In this document: one piece after another, positions 23,213 through 34,834 of the stretch
Numbering within the stretch: position 1 is the stretch's first letter
Layout of the letters: every line of letters begins with the position of its first letter
Source of the DNA: Silurus meridionalis
Taxonomy: Eukaryota; Chordata; Actinopteri; Siluriformes; Siluridae
Assembly (NCBI RefSeq): GCF_014805685.1
Contig: NC_060885.1
Coordinates: forward strand, 32,962,132-33,026,131
Length of the DNA: 64,000 nucleotides
Direction: 5' to 3'
Position numbers and translations under genes: made by a program
Notes under the pieces: model-generated
The model's database searches: none
What the model was told of the DNA's origin: nothing
What the model saw: only the letters and a program-made list of their open reading frames with translations

Positions 23213-23700
23213 CTTATCCAGAATGACCTTCAGGATGCTCCCCAGTCTGGCTTCATAGAAATGGCCCTTTGGGCTGTTACTGAGAAGCTTCACACTGTTC
23301 GACCAAACGATCTTGGCTTCTGAAGTTTCTCTTGACCTCTCGCTAGCCTTTGAAGCAGTCAATCAATCCTGTTCACCCTCACAAGACGAACACCACCACC
23401 CTGGTCATATCAGCTGGCATGCAGGGGGTTCAAAACCAGAGCAGCCCCTAACCTACCACTCCAATCTACCTCAAAACACTTATCAAACCCTGTCCGGTAC
23501 CACAATCCCTTTGAGCCACAAGCTGCGCTCAACTTGACCTGCAACCCCTCGAGACACTTTCATTAAAACACTATCCTGTTCCGGCACCCGGGTGGTTGAA
23601 TAAACTTCCCCTGGCTGTGTGGAAAGACTGAATCACAGACTGTCCTCAAACTAAACACTGAAGACCTTCCGTTTCACAAAGAATTTAAAGGAGCACCAAA
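23213..23700 (+). pseudogene. L2-like LINE reverse transcriptase remnant
   Basis: The translation begins NDLQDAPQSGF and continues MALWAVTEKLHTVRPNDLG, then a degraded stretch with SFEAVNQS. This follows the reverse transcriptase pattern of fish L2-like LINEs, where a SGF..HSTETAL block precedes the conserved LLDLSAAFDTVNH block. Near 23590 a later segment (cacccgggtggttgaataaa, then cttcccctggctgtg) resembles the C-terminal WN.LP..V tail. Most of the RT is deleted, including the FADD-type active site. Stops and frameshifts are frequent. Confidence 0.6.
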
Positions 23701-24005
23701 TGTACAGACGAGCATCTTGATAAAGCAAGGTATTTTGGGGGTTTACATTTAGACGAGAGATTTACAGATCAGAATGTGGAAGGAAACAGATACTATTCTA
23801 AATCGTATATACAGTATTTGGACCAACGTTTTGGGACAACTTGAATTGACTCGAATACTCAATACAAGTCATACACATCCATGTCTGAGCACCAGCTATA
23901 TTATATCCCTTTACATGCTGTTTTGCACACCTACAACATTTTGTGCATATGTTATAAGTACACACATCGTTTACAGTTTTTGCACTTTGTACTGTATAAC
24001 ATACA

Positions 24006-24276
24006 ATAGATTGCCAAAGGTTTGCGGACACCTGACTTTTCCTGCTATGTCTATGTATTTCTTCTCCAAACTGTAACCACAAAATTGAAGGTACATGATG
24101 ATACAGGACGTCTTTGTATGAAGTAGCATTATTTTTTTGGGGATGAATTGAAACGCTGACTGCACCCCAGGCCTTCATACTGCACACTCCACAAGCACAC
24201 TTCACAAAATCTAGTGGAACATCTTCCCAGAAAAGTGGAGGTTATTATAACAGCAAATGTCAAAAAGAAGCGTATG
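24006..24276 (+). mobile_element. Tc1-like deletion derivative
   Basis: Starts with a recognisable end, gattgccaaaggtttgcgga, followed by cacctgactt. It then follows the 5' non-coding region (cttctccaaactgtaaccac and, later, gtctttgtatgaagtagcat). The centre is deleted, and the sequence resumes in the 3' coding part with ggggatgaattgaaacgctg and tggaacatcttcccagaaaa. The right terminal repeat is absent. Same family as 1325, 27578, 31900 and 55834. Confidence 0.7.
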
Positions 24277-25304
24277 AGTCCAATAAGACAAATCCCTTCT
24301 TCATAACATCTGTATCTTTCTGCTGTTCTTCTACAGCACTCGTGGTGATAATTGTGTTTGTAAGTAAGTTAATTTGCTGTAACAGTTCTTCTGCTCACAG
24401 AGACGTGATGGACAAGATAGCGTGCCCAAACAAAGCACGGAATTACAGCGGATACATTTCTGCATTAACACTTCTTTATAATTTGCTAAATCTAACAATT
24501 TATGATTTGCTCTCCTGTCTGTAATAAATATTGCTATTACGTTGTTTTCTTTTTCAAATTAAAAACTATCATTAATATAAATAAAACACTGTTCCGTAAT
24601 ATAATCTAATTCACGTAGATTTGATTAATTAAAAGTTTCAATAATGAATATTCGGTGTACGGGTCTGTATTAAAAGCCATGCACATGTTTGTGTTATTAA
24701 TAAATCATTCGCTTTTTTCATGACTCGATTTCTTCGTTCTTCGAATCGTGGCACATCCAATCAGAGCTTGAGCTTGTTCTTTGTACACTTTACACTTTTA
24801 TTGTTGTTTTGCCAGAAGCTTCTGCTTGCTTCCACTTCTGTCTTGTCATAGTTGTTATTTTTTTTTCCCCAAAACTGTGTATCTGTCCTGTACTTCTCCC
24901 TTTAAATCCTCCTGTTTCTATATTTAACTGGCACCTTTAAAGTACCTTTTAGACAAAGCCATGTTTTCCTCAGGGGCTTGTTTATTCGTTCTGTGTCTCC
25001 CGTTTTCATTTATCGGTTCTTATGTTTATGATTATACGAAACCATAGTTTTTCCTGTTGTTTGTTTGGGTATTGACCATTGTGCTTGCAACCGGTCTTCA
25101 CTCCTATATACTGCTTTTTTTCTGTACATTAAACCTGAATATTAAAAGTGAAACCCAGTTTTAAATGCTCAATCAGTGCTTGTTTAGAGAAAAATGAGAA
25201 AACCTTTGGTTGGAAAGATTGAACAAAGAGGAACTTGATGTAAAAAAAAGCACCACAAACGAATCAAATCGAGGTAGAACATTAGGTAATGATTAGCATA
25301 AAAC
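24277..25304. other. no supported gene
   Basis: No recognised gene. The stretch 24760-25160 is T-rich, ends with gtacattaaacctgaatatt and could be the end of an old LTR or LINE, but I cannot support it. Confidence 0.45.
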
Positions 25305-25427
25305 TTTCTTTCGGGTCCTCTCATTAGGGGGCGCCACAGCGGACCGTCCGCATGTTTGATTTGGAACATGTTTTTCACGCTGGATGCCCTTCCTAACGCA
25401 ACCCTCCCCATTTATCCTGATTAGCAT
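25305..25427 (-). mobile_element. RTE-like LINE or SINE 3' region
   Basis: On the minus strand this ends with a gcgccccctaatgag-like block (plus strand ctcattagggggcgccacag), the same 3' block that closes the LINE at 27952-28366. The other blocks, cgctggatgcccttcctaac and gcaaccctccccatttatcc, are those of a common fish repeat. It is either a LINE 3' UTR or a SINE that shares the LINE tail. Confidence 0.5.
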
Positions 25428-27574
25428 GTTGGACTAAAATTGTTAGCTAGATTAACCATATAAAAAGAGCAATATTTTAATATTTACAACCCAAATCCTT
25501 AACAAAATCAACCCATGAACTCTGTCTGTTTTAAATTAAAACACATTCATATACAGTACAGACACACAGAATTCATAAGATTCATGTTCCGCTGTTAGAC
25601 AAAGAAAAGCTGAAACAGCCGTCCAGCAATCCACAATTAAACGCGAATAACAGGACACCTCGTCCATACAGAAGACATATTGACGTTTTTCTTAAACGGC
25701 TTGTACACATGCTAAGCTGGAATCTTCCCCTGACCACTTCGGGGCGTGTTATAACGTATTTACATTCGGTAATTGAAGGCAAATATGATTGCTCAGTCTG
25801 CGTGGCCTGTTGACAGAGCAGATGAGATGGTGATTCATTCCGAGGAACTATTAGATTATCTCATGTGCCATGCATTTGGCGGCCTTCAGAAACAAGATGA
25901 ACTTGACAAGCGAGAGATTTGTCACAACCTCCTTATTTCCTGCCATGACTCCAACACCAATTAGCATAATTGGTATTAATTTCTTTTCCAAGGGATGGGC
26001 TCCCATTAACTCTACATGCATCAAGAAGCCCACAGAGGCATTTTGTGACATTTTGCTTCACATTCAAAGCGCAATATTTTAACCAAGCGACCCAACCCTG
26101 TTAATTACTTCCGCAGACCAAGATTTGAATTTACTATCCTTTGAGAGTTGTTAAAGAATGTTTATAACAAGTTACGGAAGGAACATATTGGTTAAATATT
26201 GTTTTTTGGACTGCTCTTCAGTGAACATGATTTCCTGGTTCGGGTTTGTAAGTACATTTTGATTCTAATTTATTGCTAATCTGATTTACCGTACATAGAA
26301 ATAAAAAGTAGTGAAGAAAAAAAAAGGTCACAAAGGAATAAGGACTGCTGGGACACCTTCGGAAACCGGTGGTTCGTTCTATGTAAATCCAGGAGCGCTG
26401 GAGTTTGAAATAAAACAGGAGAAAGCAATTAAAAGAGTCATTATGCCTTGGGTTCATGGAGCCTATTACACTCAAGGGAGCTGTTTTTCAGTCAATTATC
26501 AGTTGTTTTCTGAGGTGAACATGCACATCTCTAGTGAAATGATTGGTCCTTCGGCCATCTGCCACCACCGTTTCCTTGGGCTCAATGTGTCAAGAGAGAC
26601 TATCCAAGAGGAATTCTGGCATATAAAGCGCACTGGATTGAATAAAAACATGTTTAGCTAAACTGCTTATTACTTGAGGGGAAACACAAAAGGATTATAT
26701 TCACGCTCTGCAAAATGGCGGAAACGGTGGCTGGCGTGTACGCGTCCAGTCAGTTGTTTTCCTGAGGTTGGAACTGACTGTTATTTTGAGGCGTATTCAC
26801 ATTTAGCTGTCAAATACGAGAAAAGTACTGTACTAAGAACGAGGTTTGTGCGTCAGAATTATCCTAACACTTAATACAGCCCTATAATCGAGGACCGTCT
26901 GCATAAAATAGATTTTATAGTTCATTTTCATGTAACTGCTTAAATCATCTCCCCCTGCATCGTCCTGCTAGCTACAGCCGCAAACTATCTCCCAGTGGCG
27001 AGTATTGCTAACACTAACAAAAAATATATTGAGCTCCTTGTAATGACAAGAGTTTTTCTTCTCATGATGAATCACTCTGACCTTTACACACGAGGACATG
27101 AAGAGCCACTAGGCTTCTGTACTCTTAGATACTTCGAGATGCTCTTCAAAACACGGAGACGCTGTTGAGCTTGAGATAAAAATGTGTATGGAGAAAGCAA
27201 ATTTTGCGCATGTTTTTCCAGTTTAAATGAATGAACACGGAAAGAAGGCATATTAGGATTACGACAGGACAAATGCTAGAAAATTTAATAAATACACTGA
27301 CATTAAAAAAAAGCCTTAATGAAGGTCATAAATTCTTTAAAAACACCATTAACCAGGATGTAATCGTCTATGGTTAATAGAATCAACAGGACGTCCAGTA
27401 AAAACAACAAAACACAAAACTTTTCGTCAAATTATAAATATAAACTAGAGATATGAATTCTTCGTTTTATAATATAATCCATTAAAATACGTAAAATACG
27501 TAAAATATTTGTAATCAGTTATTAATCATGTATCACACGTCCCATGTAATGTACTCGTGGATTTCATACGCAAT
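25428..27574. other. unique-looking DNA; candidate conserved non-coding
   Basis: No gene or transposon recognised. Segments 25780-26080 and 26330-26660 are repeat-free, even in composition and rich in homeodomain-like sites, for example ccaattagcataattgg near 25960, a near-palindrome. The 116-codon frame 26311-26661 begins in an A-rich run and has no known motif. I judge conserved regulatory DNA more likely than an exon, with low certainty. Confidence 0.3.
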
Positions 27575-27577
27575 ACA

Positions 27578-27725
27578 GAAAAGAGTTTTTGGACACCTGA
27601 CTGTAATTTTGTTATGTTATAATTATAATATAACCTGTTATAATATCACCTACTCTTCTGGGAAGGTGTTCCACTAGATTTTACAGTGTGTTTGTCGAGA
27701 TTTGTGTTCTTCAGACACAAGGTTG
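27578..27725 (-). mobile_element. Tc1-like 3' fragment
   Basis: The outer end reads gagtttttggacacctgact, as in the terminal repeat of the family at 24006. Further in come tactcttctgggaaggtgtt and tgtttgtcgagatttgtgtt, which on the minus strand encode the region of the LVESLPRR-type C-terminus. The sequence after 27725 no longer follows the family. Truncated and inactive. Confidence 0.65.
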
Positions 27726-27951
27726 CCCCCAGACTGAACTATGATGATGGTCAATGCTGCTATGTAAAGGACCATGGACCACTTGCTGAACTAAGATTAT
27801 GCATCGTTAATGACATCTTGGGCATAAATGGCACGATAAGTGGGTGCAGGGAAGTTCTGGCTTACACTGGTTTAGTTGCCCCAGGTTTGCTTATCGGGGA
27901 TTAATACACACAATTCACTATTTAAATTTTTTTGTTCTATAATACTTATCT
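27726..27951. other. unassigned spacer between two transposon ends
   Basis: A 72-codon plus-strand frame (27686-27904) begins inside the Tc1-like fragment and runs through this spacer. It has no motif I know. It may be part of an unnamed repeat. Confidence 0.4.
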
Positions 27952-28320
27952 ATGTTGTATGGTTTAGAGACAGTGGCTTCGAGTAAAAGACAGGAGGTGG
28001 AGCTGGAGGTAGCAGAGCTGAAGATATTGAGATTTTCACTGGGAGTGACGACGATGGACAGAATTAGAAATGAGTTTATTAGAGGGACAGCGCATGTGGG
28101 ACATTTTGGAGACAAGGTGAGGGAGGTGTGATTGAGATGGTTTGGACATGTGCAGAGGAGGGACATGGGGTATATCAGTAGGAGAATGCTGAGGATGGAG
28201 CCACCAAGAAGGAGGAAAAGAGGAAGACCAAGAAGGAGGTTCATGGATGTGGTGAGGGAAGGCATGCAGGTAGTTGGTTTGAAAGAGGCAGATGTAAAGA
28301 AGGGTTATGGAGACGAATGA
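27952..28320 (+). pseudogene. LINE ORF2 C-terminus, RTE-like
   Basis: The frame from 27952 reads MLYGLETVASSKRQEVELEV and AELKIL, then, after one in-frame TGA at 28129-28131, LRWFGHVQRRDMGYISRRML and KRGRPRRRFMDVV. The combination of YG.E....RQ, RWFGHV.RR and RGRP..R..D is the C-terminal end of many non-LTR retrotransposon ORF2 proteins, downstream of the reverse transcriptase domain. Apart from the TGA the frame is intact over 122 codons to its natural stop, so this copy is relatively young. The RT and endonuclease domains are missing through 5' truncation. An inverted relative is at 36694-37165. Confidence 0.75.
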
Positions 28321-28366
28321 GCAGCTGTGGCGCCCCCTAATGGGAGAAGCCGAAAGCTGCTTTATA
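28321..28366 (+). mobile_element. 3' tail of the RTE-like LINE
   Basis: Directly after the ORF2 stop comes gcgccccctaatgggagaag, then ccgaaag, the usual 3' block of this LINE type. The related copies end in a GAA-rich tail, seen at 36694-36720 on the minus strand. Confidence 0.65.
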
Positions 28367-28373
28367 TTCCGTA

Positions 28374-28434
28374 AAGCTGCTTTAAAACAATGTTCATTGT
28401 GAAAAGCGCTTTAGAAATAACCATGAACTTATAC
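28374..28434 (-). repeat. inverted fragment of the 8221 repeat
   Basis: On the minus strand this carries the blocks gcgcttttcacaatgaacat and aaagcagctttac, matching the start of the repeat at 8221-8285. It sits immediately after the LINE tail. Confidence 0.6.
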
Positions 28435-29487
28435 GTGAAGAAATGAGCTATAAAGCTATACAATTTTATTTGAAAATAAATTATAGACCTTTTGACACAC
28501 AAGCTCCCTTTTTTCTCCATTTAATGCTCATGTGGTGTAAGTTCACAGCTGCAAAATAAATGCTTTTTATCCCATCACTTCAAAACAAAAAAAAAACGAC
28601 TATTTTGAGAAAGCAATCAGAACCTGGTGGATTATTCAAACTCAACAGAACTGCTGTTTTAAATTAGAGCCAGGTTCATATAAGTAGGTGGGATATTGAA
28701 TGAGGTGCATTATTAATATGATATGAAAAAGCCCCATCTCTTTCTGACCTGCTTTAGCCCACAGGTGAATGCCAGTGATTCAGACCAAGTCTGTCACCCA
28801 GACAGGGGTAATGGGTTTGAATCGTCAACCCAGCTAATTCTGTGTTCCATTAATTACTGCCCCGGTCAGAGAAGACGCTGTGATTGTGGTTCAAGGACAA
28901 ACTTCCTCCGGTTATTGAGCTGCTTTCTTTAGTGCCATAGTGTACAGTTGCTCAGATTCAGATATCCACAGTGTATTTATTAATGCAGGAATCATGCAGG
29001 TTAAACATATTTAACCATTTCAACTCTTTTTTTGAGGGGAAAAAAAACGGTTTATCAGCAAATGCACAAAACCACAAAAAGCAGTTTGAAACCGACGGCT
29101 GAAGGAACTGGAGAAAAACAGATCACTTCAGCCAGTGAGTCATTATCACCATGCTTTAATATTCAGCTCAAAGTAATATAAACACTCCATTTGGCAACGC
29201 ACAATACTAGTGATCCATGATATACACCACGCGACTATGGTTTGCTTTAAAACCTCCAATTTATTCTTCTCCTGGACTAATCAGCATCACTAATGTAATA
29301 CCCTTAATAAGAACGCCGTTATGTCCTGATCCTTGGTGCAAATGCTCCCCTGGGAGAAGAGCTTGACACTAAAGTAATCAAGCAAAGGTGAGGGTACGCA
29401 GACTTTGTCCTTTACTTCTTCAACCTTTATAGATTTTGACAAAAAATAAAAAATAAAATAAATAATTGTGTTTTGTGTGTATAACCT
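28435..29487. other. no supported gene
   Basis: No recognised gene or transposon. Confidence 0.55.
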
Positions 29488-29660
29488 TTTGCCTAAACAT
29501 TAAAAAAAAAGTGTAGGTAATAATCGGAGCAAAGAATCAGATTTTACATGTATATACAAATTCTGGCCTATTTGAAATTGCAAACGTCATAAAATCTAAT
29601 TATTTGCTCCGATTAATACCTACACTTTTTTTTTGCCAACGCTTATATGCTCAGGCAAAG
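29488..29660. mobile_element. foldback MITE, about 170 bp
   Basis: A near-palindromic element. The left arm (29502-29550) reads aaaaaaaaagtgtaggtaat, then aatcggagcaaagaatcaga, then ttttacatg; the right arm (29586-29634) is its inverted complement with few mismatches, around a loop of about 35 bp. Outside the A and T runs, gcctaaacat on the left pairs with the complement of atgctcaggc on the right after an 11-bp interruption. Arms this similar can fold back into one hairpin. No protein is encoded and I know no family name. Confidence 0.7.
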
Positions 29661-29714
29661 CGATTACACACACACAACACACTTATTTTCTTCATGTCTC
29701 AGCAGGATAGCAGC

Positions 29715-29717
<3 letters not shown>

Positions 29718-29748
<31 letters not shown>
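29718..29748. repeat. (CA)n microsatellite
   Basis: About 15 CA units, giving the THTHTH run in the 29647-29922 frame. Confidence 0.95.
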
Positions 29749-29750
<2 letters not shown>

Positions 29751-31311
29751 TGAATGGAATTATTTCATACGCTATCCGTCGATTCCTAGAAATGCTTGTA
29801 ATAACGCGTTAATTACGGCCGGCACAGGAAAAAAAAAATCACCAGAAACGAGAGACCTGTACACACTGGCAAGAGAGATGGAGACTTGGCATGGGCCATG
29901 TGCAACACACTGGCACAAGTGACTAGAATGACACACACTTGATTTGTACACACACACAATAAATAAATTGGCATTGCTGTGCAACTGAATTACTGAGCAA
30001 AAGAGCTTTATAGAGAGGTTTTGGCTTTGTTGAGATGAACATTTATAATACATAGTTAACATGACTGCAATGCATTCAAGGCTGAAAATCACTGTTTTTT
30101 TGTTTATATTTTTGTAGAACATGAAATATCATCTCAATGTTTATCAATGTGAGCTCTAAACAGCTGAGGAGAACAACTGACAGAAAAAGGAAAGAAGACA
30201 TATACACACCAGCTGTTATATGTATAGGCTGTTCGAACATCTGTGTTGAAACACTTCAAACTTTGGGATCGTTCGAACAGTATTTATTTATTTTTTTTTT
30301 TTATGCAGACATTTTGTTCAAGAATTTCTTTTCTGGACTTGGCAACCCTGGTTGTGCAAGCTAACTGACACATGAGGAGATGATTAATCTGTCTCTGCCC
30401 ATCCCATCTGTCCATCTGATTTATGTAGACACTTCGGGCTCTATCTATTCTAATTAACTACAACCAATCTCTCTGACCAAAAGACATCATCTCTGTACAC
30501 CGTCTTTGCAAATGCTGCATTATTACAACCAAATAAATGTTTAAATATCCAAAACTTAAGTGTGACAGCTATGAGGGTTTCGATGGGTTCATGCATTGAC
30601 ATCATAAAGCACAACCCGTACCTAAGAATAAAGAATGCGTTTCAAGTTTGATAAATATTCAAAACCAGGGGTCTGGCCAATCACTTGTGGTTTAGAAGCG
30701 AATAAAACACTCAGCTCTCAGTCAATTCACATGGAGATTTTGCAAAGGACACAATAAATCACTCTAAACTTGCAGTTAATAGTTAAAGGAGTATTCTTGA
30801 TGCAAGAAAATGTTTTTTTTCCCTATTATTCAATTTTTTTTTTAAATCAGGGAAAATGCTACGGTTCTTGGCGTGACACACGGCGAAACCGACGGCGTTC
30901 GCTATCAGCAAACTCCAGATTGCGTGCTGCATTGTGTTCACGGTCATATAGATAGTCGCAGGCTCGTTTTCCATAATCTCAAATTGACACTTATGTGGCT
31001 TTGTGCTTACATTTCCTCGAACACTTTATATGTGCATACACGGGGTCGAAGACTAATACGTTTGCTAGTCGCCACTGTAGGGATGTCGACTAGTGTGGGT
31101 GATGGAGGTGAGGAGTCAAAGACGGCAGGCTTGCTAGCGTGAAAAAAATATTTCAGAACAGATGAAGCCAATTCTACATGTCAACTGCACAGACGTGCAA
31201 TTTTTGTGTTGCTTTGTATCGGTGCATAAGTCTGTGCAATAACCCTTCACAGAGGAATACAAATGGAAATAAACTCCCTGCACTGTGAATTATGTGAGCG
31301 AAGCTGTGCGA

Positions 31312-31315
31312 AAAA

Positions 31316-31354
<39 letters not shown>

Positions 31355-31355
31355 A
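31312..31355. repeat. (AAAT)n microsatellite
   Basis: About ten AAAT units. Confidence 0.95.
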
Positions 31356-31899
31356 CGCTTTAAGAGCCGTTGTATTGCACATCACCTGCTCAGCTTCAAA
31401 TCAGCAAGGGATGCCAGGTGTTAAAACCTTCCAGAACCTGCTATAGATATCACATCCTCATTTAGGCTATTAAGAGCTTCCATGCTGTGTTGATTTGAAA
31501 ATTGCCACAAAGAATTAACATTTTGAACGTTTATTAGACCGATTTAATTACTTCCGTCTTTTGTGAACAGTGTGGCCTGGATCAAAAGGTAAAAAATAAA
31601 TATTGTTTAAATTATTTTTTGAATCGATTTTCATGTTCTGAAACGCACAACCTTAACAGATTTGGTTGAAGGCATAAAATTGTTCTAGAATACTAAAAAT
31701 GTACAAACAGGCAAAATGCATAAACAATAATCTATTCATAATGTTTCCATCAAGCAGATGGAAAGTTGTGAACAAGTACGTTTTGCTAGCATATGCACAA
31801 TAATGGATATAGGCAGCAAGATTTTAGTTTTTTTATCATAATGTCCTTTTTGCTGTCGCCAAACCTTTTGGCGTTAGTTTTTTTTTTTTTTTTTTTACC

Positions 31900-32310
31900 C
31901 ACGAATAATTATGCTCATACTGTTTGTGCACAGAATATACAATATCTGCACAGAAGTATTTGTGTTATGAAGGCACGCAATTGTATAAGACGTCTTAAAA
32001 TACCGTAGCATGACCAAAACCTGTTCCAACATGACAATGCGCCTGTGCACAAACCAGCTTTATGAAGATTTGGGTTTGCATGGGGTTGGAGTGGAAGATC
32101 TTCTGCTATAGCGTTCTGACCCCAATCCTAATAAACACCTTTGGGATGAATTGGAACGTTGAATGAACCACACTCTGCACACACATCCTCAATCTGCTAG
32201 AACATCTTCCCAGAAGAGTGGAGGTTTTTATAAAGTTTTATATGGAATTGGATGTTCAAAAAGAAGCACTTATCAATTTTATGGTCAGCAGTTGACAAAC
32301 TTGTGTCTCC
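31900..32310 (+). mobile_element. Tc1-like copy with degraded transposase end
   Basis: The longest copy of the Tc1-like family in the window. It holds the 5' region (a degraded actgtttgtgcacagaatat block), then the coding segment tgttccaacatgacaatgcg, which reads FQHDNAPVHK and carries the second catalytic aspartate. It continues with cacctttgggatgaattgga (WDELE-like), agaacatcttcccagaagag and gatgttcaaaaagaagcact. A degraded end, ggtcagcagttgacaaactt, is visible at the right. The frame is broken several times, so it is inactive. Confidence 0.75.
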
Positions 32311-34834
32311 TGTATAAAGGCATTTACAGTTTTTCTTAGTTGCTTTGGCGCATAATATCTGCAAACCAGTAAGTGCATTTCTCAAAACAATGTGTACAAG
32401 CAGCACAACACATTGGATTTCTAGCAAAAGCCTGTATTATTCTGAAAAAATCGTTAGTTCATCTCTCAAAAGTAAGTATTTGTGTCAATGAAGATCTCAT
32501 TGCCATCAGAATAACAAGTCCTTTTGTCATTGTTTACAAACACGATCATCAGAATGTTAAATGATTTTCTGATATAAACTACGGTTTGGGTTGAAACACA
32601 GTCAGTGATTGAAAATGCACAAGGCTGAATTCCTTCTTTTTGGCATCTTTGAATTTCAGCAGCACAAATTTATTTATTTGTTGCATATTTGATTTATATT
32701 GATTGCATGAGACCAGACAGGATTCATACTTGTACTGTACTGTACTGGTGTTCGTTCTTTTCTTGGTTGTTCATCGATTTTCAGAATGTATAATTTTTTG
32801 TTTTGCTCTGTCTGTATTCTCAATTTGAAGGTTCACAAGATTCACCTTTGACCTGTTTTAGAGAACAAGTTGATCATTAGTTGCGTTTACTCGACTTATG
32901 TCTGTTGTAAAGGTTATAAGGTTTTGGCATTGAAAGAAAAATATGCAAAAGCTGAATAAACAAGTACACTATATATATATTCAGTATCTCTTAAAAAAAA
33001 AAGATTTTGAGACAAAATAATGAGCGTGTAATACAAAATCTTTGATTACAATAAGACTACAATACTTCATACATTACACACTGACATCACTTCGATTAAA
33101 TAAGACTAAACTGTCTGATTCGAACATATTCAAGGTTGAAATTGTTGCTTTATAGATTTCAGGTGAAATCTTAAAGCACAGCAGTGCAAAAGAACTCCTT
33201 GGCTTTGTTCGAAACATCTGTCTCTGTGTACTTACAACAGTTTTGCATCCAACCTCAGGCTTTTATGCATATTCTGCTCTCGGCTTTTCTTATACATTGC
33301 CAGGCTCTGTCAACATTAATTTAGCTCAAAGTGTACTTCAAGGACACACTTTATTCCTTTGCTCTCTCATGGGGGGCATCAGGCTGCAAAAAGCAATCGA
33401 TATCTTCTAGAAAAGAAATATTATAAAGCATTAATATTTTAGCGTCACCTGCATCAATTGGGGTGGGGGTTTAAGGATTGTCAAATATAGCTAAGCAGGT
33501 AGGCATTTTAGTCTCGAAAGCATTATACAAAGGAGATTTCAGAGCTCCCACGAGGCTGGAGATGTATGTTTTACCTCGACAACTCGGTACACTCCTTGAA
33601 TAATAACCGGAATGGGTGTTGTGAATTCCTGGCACAGTTGTATAAATATCAGCTAGCTAAGTAAGAATTATAATGGTTCGACTGCAACAACCCTCAAGAG
33701 AGCAACTTTAGACTGAAATTCAAGTAAATAGAAAGTCCCCCGTTTTTACTGCTTTTGCGCAGGAGGTCAGCATGGTGCACACGCATTTCTGACGTACGGG
33801 CTTTTTTTGGGGCAGCATGACTCCTGCCCCAATTGACCTCTATTAGCACATAAGGTGCAGTAGCATTAATAAGTAAACAGAGCACTGACATTTCCACCCT
33901 GTGTTTGTCCAATATCGAGATAAGCAAATTGAACATTGGTTTGCATTTGTCAAATAGGGACATTTTTTAAATAATCGGTCACTCGAACGCAGTACTTCAG
34001 CAGAGTTTTAAATAAATGCAGTTGTTTAGCTCCTATAAACTGTGTGACTATGAATTATAAGTCCAGCCTCTTTTTTTTTCTGCACACTGCTTAAATCCTG
34101 CAAAGTATGAAAAACACAAAGTACTTGCTTGATTGTTGGCACCAACTTAAAGCTGTCTGCCTCATCAACGAAGCAATCAAGGATGCTAAATAAAACCCCA
34201 CTGTTTGCACGCTGATATGGAGAAGCACATCTCTTGCAAGATATATCAGAGTAGACACTTTAGCAATTAGCCGCAGTGTTTAGAGCCATTCCATCAAAGC
34301 ACTGCAATATTTATCACCTTTATAGCCAGCGTTTCAAACAGCAAACAGTGTTCTAATTGTGCCCGGGTCTTAAGGCACAGCTGCACGACCAAAGCCTCTT
34401 AGGGTTTATTTAATTTGTAATGAAAGTGGCACATGAAGCAGCGTTTTTAAAAAAGGAGAGAGATGATACAGAAGGCATTCAATCAAATCCTCCCTTTTTG
34501 TACAGATCAGGGACAATGGTGCTTTTTCTACTCAGTCACTGACAGAACAGCACATGGGGCCACACTCGGAGACGGCCCTTTCACTTAAGGCTTCAATCTG
34601 CACTTACACTTCAAGAGTTCCACAGTCAGAGGCTTGGAGTGTGTGAGTCATATGTGGGAAAAAGTGGGTCACATACACAGGTTAGACAGGAAAGCATTTT
34701 GACCCATCACTGAAGATTAGATAATAGAACTTGTTTAGAGTGATATTACGATGTCATGGGCAAATAAATACACAAAGATAAGCGATAAAGCATCCACAGC
34801 TTATTCTTCTAACCTGCAAGATGTTACTGCTATA
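32311..34834. other. mostly unique DNA; candidate conserved block
   Basis: No gene recognised. The start, ttacagtttttcttagttgc, may be the edge of another unnamed repeat. The block 34100-34640 is repeat-free with balanced composition and sites such as ctaattgt and ttaatttg, so it may be conserved non-coding DNA. A TA-rich stretch lies at 32970-32982. Confidence 0.35.

Larger units (their letters stand above)
29661..31899. other. no supported gene
   Basis: No recognised gene or mobile element apart from a CA and an AAAT array. Frames up to 116 codons (29772-30122, minus) have no motif. The 89-codon frame 30873-31142 lies in a slightly CG-richer patch without recognised motif. Confidence 0.5.

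Noticed and set aside
24760..25160. LTR of a retroelement
   Set aside because: T-rich sequence with an AATAAA-like end, but no paired copy, primer-binding site or polypurine tract was found.
27686..27904. 72-codon frame as a small gene
   Set aside because: It begins inside a Tc1-like fragment and has no recognisable motif.
29488..29660. microRNA precursor
   Set aside because: The hairpin arms are A/T-run flanked and symmetrical as in a foldback element, and no mature-like region stands out; it could still make small RNAs.
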